Shown piece after piece: positions 11,700 through 21,800 of a stretch of DNA of 64,000 bases. The notes below the pieces were generated by a model. The model was not told the DNA's origin and did no database searches. It saw only the letters and a program-made list of their open reading frames with translations. Location: the NCBI RefSeq assembly GCF_002443255.2, contig NW_019211457.1, positions 42,493,119 to 42,557,118 on the forward strand, given 5' to 3'. How positions within the stretch are numbered: position 1 is the first letter of the stretch; every line of letters starts with the position of its first letter. Source of the stretch: Varroa destructor. Taxonomy: Eukaryota; Arthropoda; Arachnida; Mesostigmata; Varroidae. A program made the translations under genes and the position numbers.

Positions 11700-13780
11700 T
11701 GTATGGTATACTACTAAATATTGACGCTCTATTGATGGCCACTACGACTCAAATGCGGTCGACAAGTTCATGGTTTCTGTGGAAAAAACGACACGAGTGT
11801 TATTGCCGCTAAGGGTGATGATCGATTACAAAAGAAACTGGCAATCGCAGCGAGTCGCTAACCTGTGAGAGCTTTTTTGAACGTATGTATGGTATAAACT
11901 GGTTCACTATGAAGTACAAGTGTTCTGAGGAAGTCGGCTCGAGTGTACGTATGCTCCTAAATATTTGCTAATTGTCTGATTTGTAGATCGAAGCGTTGAT
12001 GAATGCCCTAAACATGCTCCCATGCTAAACATGGAAGCATGTTTAGGGCAAGTAATAGTACGTGAAATAGTAAGAAACGGTTGACAGCGAATTGTACAAG
12101 GATTGCTCTAAACGATGAGACGCATTGTGGTTCTCCAAATGTATTTCGCGCATATACGAACGTGAGCATAATGACAATGATAAAATAAACATTACGCTAG
12201 GTTTTTGTAAAACTGCACATGTAGTCGGTCCTTTTTTTGTGTATCATATTTTTCGGACAGGTTATGTAGGAGACAATAAAAACGTAAAATCACAGACGAT
12301 CGTTATCGTTCGGTGAGTTGTCTACCGTTTACCTTCACTGATCGGTATATAACGGTATTGTTAAAAGGAGGCTTGCAATAGAAACTACAAATATTGCATA
12401 ATATCTAACACGCGAACGACTCATTTCATTCAGAGTTTATTACATATTACTTTTATTTTTTATTTATTAATATATTATATTAATATAAAAGAGCATTAAT
12501 TGTGGCAAAAACATACTGAAACTTGCCCCCTTGTGTCGACTTTGCCACTGACTCATTTAGCTTCATTTTTCCAATAGTATTCTCAGACATTACGATGCTA
12601 AAACATTTTATATAGTCTATCTTAATCTCGCAGCGTGTAGATCTTGGAGCATTGCAACCTTCTTTGTTTTCCTAGTTAATGGATGGCATAAACCAACATA
12701 TGCTAATAAATTTCATTTATGGGAGTGATACATTAGTACTACCTCAGGTGGCCTAGGACCTGAATATTCAATCGATTTATTAAAGCGCACTGAGGTCACC
12801 TCTACTCGTGGTGTATTATTACCATTATGGCGAAACAGTACTAACGCCATAGTAAGATAAGAATTGAGGCCTACCTACAAGCTCTTCTTAACGATTCATT
12901 CAATTTATAGCCCTCTCATAACACTATACCGTTCTATTAAGTATGACTGTATGTATGTATAACAATAATAATAATAACGAAAGTTGCACATGTCTGGATC
13001 GGGGAAGCATACGTTACGGTCGGTCCTAAACGATGCAACCGTGTTCAGTAGTGAACAATCAGTAATTTGTCCTAGCAACAACTGATCAGGCCGTTGCAAC
13101 TGGTCTCTGGTAACTCAATGATCGTGGTTGGACTTATTCCTGTACTGATTTCAGCAGGCCGCTCTAACAGAAATAAAACCTTTAGGAATCGTTATGATGC
13201 TCCGGTTTCAGTCAATTTTTTTATTAGCGAAATACCCAAACACGTCGTAATGGCCGGCCGCATATTGGCATCTGGATATTTTAAAGAACAACTCTCAAAG
13301 TTAACCCGTTTCACACCGCAGCTGCATCGTTGTCCTCTACTTCGTGATGTAGCTCGCATCTGGTGCTCATTGGGACTTGGTATTTTTGATTTACTAGAAG
13401 TAGGACTACCGCGAGACACCTCTTGTTGGCAAAACAATTTTTGGCCGTCGTAATAAGCTACTGCATTGTGGCAACGGTGTGCGTTCCGTGTGTTTTTTGT
13501 TTTCCTATTCGATCTTGTGTACCACGGCTGTCTATGAATTCAACCAAAGGTTGGTCTGCTGCTTTGCATGTGCCATTACGATCTCCGGCGTCGCCTTCAA
13601 TGGACATCCCGGAAGTTTGAGAAACATGGGATTCACTAGCAATACCCCGTACCAACTTTGGTGACGATAATAATTGACTCTTTCTATGTACTGCCGCTAA
13701 TGTATTCCTTGAAGCCCACTGCAGCTCAGAAGTACTAGTGCTAACATAAGTTTTATATTCGTTTTCAATCTTACAACTTG
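11700..13780. other. no secure gene, apart from one hairpin
   Basis: Non-coding, apart from the hairpin at 12004-12050 listed separately. Overlapping open frames occur on both strands at 13094-13802. The minus-strand ones (13458-13802 and 13192-13437) are serine-rich and directly follow the MRGBP-like fragment in its reading direction. They could therefore be its frame-shifted tail, but this is not proven. Confidence 0.5.
12004..12050. repeat. near-perfect 47-nt hairpin
   Basis: Left arm TGCCCTAAACATGCT (12004-12018) pairs perfectly with AGCATGTTTAGGGCA (12036-12050). Inside it, after a single C/A mismatch, CCATG (12020-12024) pairs with CATGG (12030-12034) around a 5-nt loop CTAAA. That is 20 base pairs in 47 nt. 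It is shorter than a usual animal pre-miRNA and pairing does not extend outward. Origin could be a replication-error palindrome, a mobile-element end or a small structured RNA. Confidence 0.85.
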
Positions 13781-13798
13781 AGTATCGAGGTTTGCGGG

Positions 13799-14083
13799 TC
13801 ATCTCAGTTTCTTTACAGTTATCAGCTTACCAAACTCTTCGGCAGGCAGCTCGAAATCGCAACTGTCCACTTCCACATACGGATTTCGACTCCGCGGGTC
13901 GAGTACTTCAAGGTCAAACATTTCACCAATTCGTTCCCAGATCACACTCGTTGGCAAGTCTTTTCTGGCCAGTCAGCAGAATTTTATATGAATATATAAC
14001 ATCTGGAATTGTTTGGCCACACCAAAAGGCCTGTGGCCAATCATTACAAAGTGAAAGCTCACTTGATCTCTGGCACTGTTCCA
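13799..14083 (-). pseudogene. MRGBP/Eaf7-like sequence, disrupted
   Basis: On the minus strand one frame reads VMIGHRPFGVAKQFQM, then LPTSVIWERIGEMFDLEVLD, then FELPAEEFGKLI. These match, in order and spacing, the family segments I recall as [36 protein letters not shown] and FVLPEEIIQEV of MRG-binding protein, a subunit of the NuA4/TIP60 histone acetyltransferase complex. The frame is interrupted by TGA at 13975-13973, between the conserved KF and LP segments, with no room for an intron. A second TGA at 13801-13799 ends it early; a serine-rich open frame in another register follows. No intron is evident inside the domain. The best reading is a decayed, possibly retrotransposed copy. A sequencing error in a live gene is the main alternative. 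Confidence 0.6.
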
Positions 14084-14199
14084 AGCTATTGGTCTTGACT
14101 TGCATAACATATCTAGCCCGTTGTAAAGCGACTCGTTTGAAAAGGCCAAGTAAATACTATAAGGTACTGTGTTATTTGTTCTGTTAATTACGTCCGTTT

Positions 14200-14890
14200 A
14201 TGGTGCTATTCTTGACAGGGCGAAAAGGTTTGCTCTTTTCAAGCTTGGGTAGAATAGCTCGAAACACCTAAGAGACTAAATGATCCCGGGAACTCTTCCA
14301 CTTGCTGTTAGCAACAAGCTTCTTAGCACTCTAGTGATTGTATATTGCTTTACTGTAGGATCTTATACTGCTTGTGAGTTAACTGCAAATACAGTGTTTC
14401 GCAATGGCATCTAGAATGCTTTACGCCAGTACAGACATCGCTCATTAGTTGCATGCAAAGCCATTTAGTAATTAGCAAAAACCCTTGGTACTCAATTATA
14501 AGCGGAAACAATCAGCGATCAACTTTAAACAGGAAGAATCGACTATGCGGAGCGGGGGGGGGGGGGGGGGTAAAATACAGTTTTGAATGAATGCATATAG
14601 AAGCAGGCGATCGATCGGAACAGCGAACCACAGCCTTCCTATCCTACTGATCAGGCTCGCTCAGCTAATACATAAATCGATTAAACGTGCAATAATATCC
14701 CTCAGGTAATCATAGCTAACAAGGTAGCTACGTATCGGCATAATCTTCCCTCTTTCATCGAAGCTGCTTTAACACTGTGATGTCTTCCTCGAAAACATGA
14801 TGCACACTTAGGCGGTAACGTGCGAACTGCGCCAGAACCCCTAAAGAAGCTTGAGCATGGCGCAACCTGTTTACTCTTGCGAGTTCGCGC
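14200..14890. other. no gene recognised
   Basis: Non-coding interval between the MRGBP-like relic and the Myt1 promoter region. It contains the poly-G tract listed separately and no convincing coding sequence. Confidence 0.55.
14554..14570. repeat. poly-G run of 17
   Basis: Seventeen consecutive G residues directly before TAAAATACAG. Homopolymer length in an assembly is unreliable, but G runs this long are rare in this AT-rich setting and can form G-quadruplexes. Confidence 0.9.
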
Positions 14891-14899
14891 CATTAGGCC

Positions 14900-15809
14900 C
14901 ATTTAAATCACAGTGGGTTAGTGGCGCCATCTTGTTTGGCGCGTAAATGCCTGGCTGCCTGTCTGTCCGTCTGCGTCCACAGCTGAAATGTGTGGTCGAT
15001 AGTTTTCTCAACTTCGAAGATTTTCAACGCTGCACATAAGCTTCAGCAGGCGGAAACTGTCGACGCTGATGGATTAACAACAGAGTAGGCACGACACCAG
15101 CTGTGACTTTGGCCCGTGTAGTTGCATTTTTGCCGTGCTGCTATGCCTGTGTGTTCGTCTATCGTTGTATACGACGAGCCGTAGAAAATAAGCGTTTTTT
15201 TGTTAGTGACAACAAAAGTTTTTTTTTATGTTGGCGTTCTAATACAGGGAAGGAGCGCTCCAGAGTAGCTCGGTTTGACTTTTGTTACGAGCTAACACTT
15301 GCCGGATTGTGTTCATAATAACCCTTAGTAACCCGGAAAAACGAAGTCATATTTAATTACACAGAAAGAAAAAAGATACAACAAACTATAAGTATAAACG
15401 TGTACTCGACTTTAGGTCTCCGCGGAAGTCAGATACACCGGGGAGGACTTGCGAAGTTTTCAGCCAAAAGGATAAGATTTGCACAGAACTGTCAATACAG
15501 TGGGATCAGAGTGGACGAGAATATAGTCGTGTGTTGGCTCGTAGTTTTTTCGGCTTTTAAGAATTCAGAGTAAGTATGCGTGTGGGAACGGATAGCCGAT
15601 TGTAACGCCTATTCTCGTGTTTGAGGCCTCAGCTGTTCGCCAACACTGTAGTTTTTTTCATCTCCGTCTTTCCCTTCCCCTTTGCATTAAGAGGGATCAA
15701 ATCAACGATCATTATCGTATCGGGACGGACTTATTGTTCCCACAGCTGTCATTGCGCAGCTTGTGAGCATTAGCTCGCGCCTGGGTGAATCCTTAAATTC
15801 GTTTGAGAA
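14900..15809 (+). promoter_or_regulatory. Myt1 promoter and 5' UTR region
   Basis: This is a comparatively GC-rich stretch before the proposed first Myt1 coding exon. A consensus donor at 15569/15570 (CAGA|GTAAGT) and an acceptor at 15759 (TTGCGCAG) would remove a 190-nt 5' UTR intron, leaving a short leader before the ATG at 15810. Transcription start and leader splicing are inferred from consensus only. Confidence 0.35.
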
Positions 15810-15875
15810 ATGGACAAATATTCGCTAACGAAGAGACGACTTTCTGCGCCGGTGACAGTTCACAGTCCGAAAAAG
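15810..15875 (+). CDS. PKMYT1: Myt1 coding exon 1
   Basis: ATG in good context (GAGAAATGG) opens 22 codons beginning MDKYSLTKRRLSAP and ending SPKK at donor AAG|GTTAGA, phase 0. Joined to exon 2 it gives KKRGSLSR, which resembles KGSIPISR at the matching place in human PKMYT1. The alternative is an ATG start at 18594 without this exon. Confidence 0.65.
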
Positions 15876-18800
15876 GTTAGAAGTCGGCAGTCTTATGACA
15901 CTCGCTGGATTATTATTACTAGTTTTAGTTAATAAATGGTGGATGGTTCGTTAATGCTATAACAAGTGAACTAGTAATTAAATGTAGAATGTATTTAGTA
16001 AACATAGAAAATATCTAATAATTTTTATAGTGAATTTGTTGAGGTGCACCTTTTCCTCATCGGCATATTTTCTTCCAAGCAAAACTTTTTGGAAAGGGCT
16101 TATACTAAGTCGTTTCATTAGGTTATAAGAATTAGGTTATGTTGAGCAACGTAAGGTTTGTCTCAAAATTGTTTTTATACCGACATGATGTATTGACTAT
16201 TTTCAGTTATTGAATGGAATTGTATTCAGGCGTGCATAACTGCTACATCGGGTGATTCAAAGTACATCAAATATATCCGGACAATCGCATAGAAATTATA
16301 TATCAACTTATTTTGAATGCGAATCGCGCCTGTATCTTGACTGCGAAGACAAAGAACAGGTGGAATTGATGACTGTAGCGTACTTATCATAAAGCGCCGC
16401 AATTATCTCCAACCACTCTGTGTTGATTGTTCGGATGTAAATATAATGTTGTAAAAACGATTCATTCAATTGCATTACTTTGGCGCGCTTCGCTTTAAGG
16501 AGTAGCTGTTGCATAGTACATGAGGTTACACGATTGAATGTTGTGCTCTCTATTACAGTTCCCAGTATTCAATCAGTAATGTTAAACCGTCCTTAAAAAC
16601 AGGTATCTTTCAACTATATTAAGAACATTTGTTTTACAATTAAGATGCCATATTTCGTGTCTATTATTTGCCCTTTACCGAAGTGACTACAACTTCGTTC
16701 TGTGCTAAGGGACAGTCGTTTCAAGCAATGCTTAAAGACAATGCAGGAAGTGAAATTCGAAGCACTAAGTATAAAGTAAGTACCGCAGTGTCGTGCGTTT
16801 TTTACCTGTCTAACTGTACAACTTAGCCCATATTGACAATCCTCAACTATACTGTGTCGGTTTACATATTGGTTTGTCAATGTTTCGAAGTACATCGAGC
16901 GTCAGAGGTGTCTTTAACGAGCATCTACGATCACGTATCGGCCTCCAACTGTATCGATAATATAGCCCTTATCTATGTACTCTTCATAAATATCCGTTTA
17001 ACAAACGCGAGTATGTCTGTGTATAGTTGAATAAATAAATATAAAATAGTATGAAGTGTGGGTGTAGTGTAACAAATAATGGGCATTGACCCTACCGGAA
17101 TGCCCCTGACTGCCTTAACAGCCAGTGCATGCCGACAATCTCCTACCGCCGGTATCTATTAATCAATAAGCACCGAACTTAGTCATTACATATATATATA
17201 TATATATATATGTAATGGCTAACTAAAAAGCAGTCTCCACGAGGGGAGCGTGCCAAAAATTGCGGTCTAGAATCAAGTTGTGAGGAAGTAATAATGGTGC
17301 CGAAATACCTTATAGGTTGTGTAGGCGGTACTGTGTTAATAGAATTGGCCTAATAAGTCAATTCTCTGGTACGAATTAATTTTTGGCCAGTAGCAGCAAC
17401 GTTTCAATAAACGATTTTCCAGTAAGTTAGGCAAGTGTGTGAGATCTGCCAAATAGTTCTTGTTAAGTATCAAAGCAGTTCGGTCCGTAACAAAACACCA
17501 CAAGCCGCCAAAGTATATACCGAGTCGTGACTTGTAATTGACAAATATACTTTGGCATATATTAATCATATTTTTATTTACATTTTTTATATATTTTTGT
17601 AGGAGTGCAAATCATTTTTCCTATTTGTGTTTACCTTACGGAATACTACTTGAGCATTGCGAGGCGCACGCATTTTGCTATGAACCTGAAGATGTGTGTG
17701 CTGAACTAGTTTTTTTCAGAGGAAATTCTTTCACCTCGATGCTGGTACCGAATGTTCTAACGTCATCTTTTTAGCACACAGTGACGCAGGCAGGCAGTCA
17801 CAGATTAATAAGGGCGCATTTTGCTGATAGGCAAACTTACCTTTCACATTTCGCCTCTGTGATGACAAGGACGGCGTGTCGGCTCTTTGAGCTACTAAAG
17901 GTTGTTTCATTATGTTCTCTTGTGTTAATCCCATTCGTAAGCTTCTATATAAGCCTGTTCCATTGGTGAACCACGATTTCTCTGTGTGAGAGGAACAGAG
18001 AATGAGGTTCTAATGACGTTCATTGTTTTCTTCTCACAGATTGTACAGGGTATTTGCATCGACCTACTGTGTATGTGTTTGTTTATGTCACTCTTTTACG
18101 TCTTCCGCTGTAAGCTGTGAGTTGTACTTAAAAATTTCGTAAGTTATAACCTGTGAAGCTCATATTTGCATTAGGGTGCAATTGCAAATGCGGATGCATT
18201 GGGCTCGCTACTGCTTTATACACGTATACAATACTTACAAATTATGCTCGAATGAAATTTGCAGATGCGTGGCACAAGCCCTCAACGTCTGCCTTATCTC
18301 TTAGGAGGAGCAGGGACCCCGCCTTTCGGCATGCAGGTAGCAATTATTTATGAAATGTTTTTTTTAGGCTATTTAAACTAATGTTTTTGCCTTTAATGTG
18401 CAATTTGTTATGTTAATACAAATACATTTAGGTATATTGCAGCATCGTACCATGCTACCCGTTTGTCCCTTTCCCGCTATGACCGTTACGAACCGATCTA
18501 ATGAATTGATAGCAATTACTAAGTAAACAAAGTACGTCTTTTACTTGTTGGTATCCTTTTCCTTTATTTTGTAAATGTATCTGATTTCACGTGATGCAGA
18601 GGGGTTCATTGTCAAGAGTACCGGATAAAAGGGAAAACCGACTGGAGGCACTCGAAAGAGTTACGTTCTCTGGGGAGTCACGGAGGGTTGAGAGCCCCTA
18701 TTATAATCCCGACGCCGCAGGCAAAGCAAGGGAACCGTTTTTTCCAAGCGTTTTCCACCAGATCTGCAAGCTGGGACAAGGTAGCTTCGGAGAAGTATAC

Positions 18801-21800
18801 AAGGTACTGTGAATTATCTTGTTCTAATATTCTGCAATTTCGATCCTTGATTCACTTCTTCATTCATTTCAGTCAACTAATATATTCAGTTCCAGCCGCT
18901 CACGCGTACTATATGCACTAGCAAATGTCAACAGAAGCAATCAAGTCGACACATACCGAAATCAACAGAATATTAACGTTTTCGAAAACGTGATCGTTAT
19001 CGACTTGTTGCCTGTATTAGCCACTTTTTGCTATATAAGTATGTTCTATATAAACAACAAACTGAAGCAACCGCGATAAGATACTCTTTTCCGTAAGCAG
19101 ACATAGAAGATATAAAAGATATCTAAAACAGAACGAAAACGATCGCGTTAATTTATTTCGTTGAAAAAAAAATGTATATAATATTTTTATATATATANNN
19201 NNNNNNNNNNNNNNNNNNNNNNNNNNNNNNNNNNNNNNNNNNNNNNNNNNNNNNNNNNNNNNNNNNNNNNNNNNNNNNNNNNNNNNNNNNNNNNNNNTTG
19301 TATCAGTAAGCCCATGTAAGAAATAGTCGCAATTTCAGAACATAGTTACTTATTTAGTGCATCTGATTCGAACGATGAAAACTTAGTTGGCTTGCGTGTT
19401 TTCTTCAGTAGACGCGCAAACCAGAATCTGATAGCTTGTTCTACAAATATTAATGCTCGACGCTCGGAATTCATCAAAAAATAGCTAAAAAATTAACTTT
19501 TTTAAGAATCATTCTACCAAAATTAGAAGAAATTGTCAAAATTTGAATAAAGCAAATCCCTGTGATTGCTTTGACTACAGATTCCGTAATAAAAAAGGCT
19601 ATATTACTAAATCAAAATTTATATCCTCGCGTGTCTGAGAAAGCGTCAGTTCATTACGAAGAAGAGCACTTAGACGAGTAACATTTTCACCGACGTTCAC
19701 GATAATTCGGTGTTATCCCGTTTATGTGTACCTAAAATATGTTCTTCGAACTGTTAGAAATAATAAATTTATACGCAGCTAATCCAGCATTCTTTCCACA
19801 AAGTAATACTAATAATTTGTGTATCCTCCAATTTTAGTGATTCACATTCAGTTTTCGATGTTAGTTATTCTATTAAACATTTTTAGGCTGTCAAAGGTGT
19901 ATCTTCCCTGTCTGAACCATTGTTGCACATTGCTATATTCTGCCGAATTTCACTTAGTCCCCTTACATTTTCCAAATTTGCAAAGCTTGCTCCTTATTCC
20001 GCACTGTCTATGTCAGATCGCGATGCTCACAATGCATATAAAAAAATCCAGTTCACTTCAAGTAAGCGAGATGTTAAATGAGAAATAAAGAAATCTCCAT
20101 CGCGCGCCACCAGCAGATATCCTCCCATTATGAACACAACCTTTAATAGCGAGCAACAAACTAGTGTGCTGGTAATGATAGTGTTTTGAGAACAAGCTTC
20201 GCACATAACGCCTAGCTATACCAGTTGTGAACGATCAAAAACGTAGGAGTTGGAAGCTTTAAAGGGTCCTGACCAGCATGTAACCAAATCTGTGAAATCT
20301 GTTGTTGTACCCATACATTTTTTAGATTTTTGATATTAATATACTACTCTGAGGCACGGTGTTCGTACTTCAAAAAGCATTTTGAAGGATTCGATGGTAC
20401 ACAAAATTGAATTTATAAGGTAAGTGCAAAAAGAGGTGCAATGTATTAACAAAAGAGCTCATAAAGGAGTGTATGGGACCTAAGTCACTTCATATATTTT
20501 TCGATATGTTTCTTTTAAAGAAACACATGTGTAATTCTTTCAATCTTTGAAATTTTTAGGTCCGTTCAAGAGAAGATGGGCACTTGTACGCAGTAAAGCG
20601 CATAGGACAGGAATTCACTAATGAGCACGTTCGGCGCACTGTTACGCGTGAAGTTCAAATAATGGAAAGGATACCCCCTCACCCAAACATTGTTGGCTTA
20701 AAATACGCTTGGCAGGAAAACCGCGTGCTTTATATTCAAACAGAGCTATGCGCGATGGATCTTATGACGCATTTGGTAAAAGAATACACCCTTGGTCGAA
20801 TGCTAACTTGAGTCAACGATGTTAACAAATGTTAGCTTGAAAAAAGCTAATATAATAATAGATTAATAAATAAATCATGGCTACATTTTCTGGTTCAGTA
20901 GTAGGTAGTTAGTAGGTATTTTTAGCAGAACATATACACAGTACAACCTGGAAACTAAAAAGGCTGTCTATTGTAAAATTTGTATTTTTTTTTGTAATAT
21001 TTACAGAACCTAACGAATCATTTGCTCGCCTGCTGATTTGGTTTACAGAAACATCTCACTGATGGGGATCCCAATGATTATCCAGATCCAAGACCCACAG
21101 CGCCGGAGAAAGTGCCCGAGAGCCTTTGTTGGGCGGTATTAGTTGATTTACTTCAGGCTGCGGAATATTTGCATAAATTGAGGCTAATTCATCTGGACAT
21201 CAAGCCGGATAACACGTTCCTCGGTTTACGAGACGGTTGTTTTAAACTCGGCGATTTCGGTGTAGCAAAGGGTAAGTCTTCTTTCATGGAAACTTGATTA
21301 GAATCAAAAATGCCAAAGGTCGTCGATTTTTAACGTTTGTATTGATAATTCGGGTATTTCTTACCTACTGCCTCCCCAGAATTCGTGGTCAGACAAGAAT
21401 AAAAAAAGACTAGGAGAATGTGCATTTTAACGAAAGTAGCGCTAGCTGCCCCTGAAATACCTCAGACATTGCCTTTCCGCTTGTTTCAAAGAGTTAAAAT
21501 AGAAATACGGAATGTGTGATAGGAAAAGAAAGCACAAAGAAATCATAAGATATTTAAATCAATAACCCGGTTTTGTCTCGGCAGCAAACACAACAAATCA
21601 TAGGTAATTTGCTATCAATGGTACGAATACTTAGCGGTCTTAACCCTGTACAACACATGTTCCCTGTTTTTTAAATCGTGTGTTAAAGAATAAGTAATTA
21701 TTGTTACAAGTTAGGATTCCTTTCAATGGTAATTGTTATGTGATCGTGTCATTAACTAATCTGATAACCACGATACCAACTAACTGTTCATGTGTATTCT

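Noticed and set aside
13778..14187. + strand open frames of 73 and 131 codons
   Set aside because: They are antisense to the MRGBP-like sequence, which has real family similarity on the minus strand.
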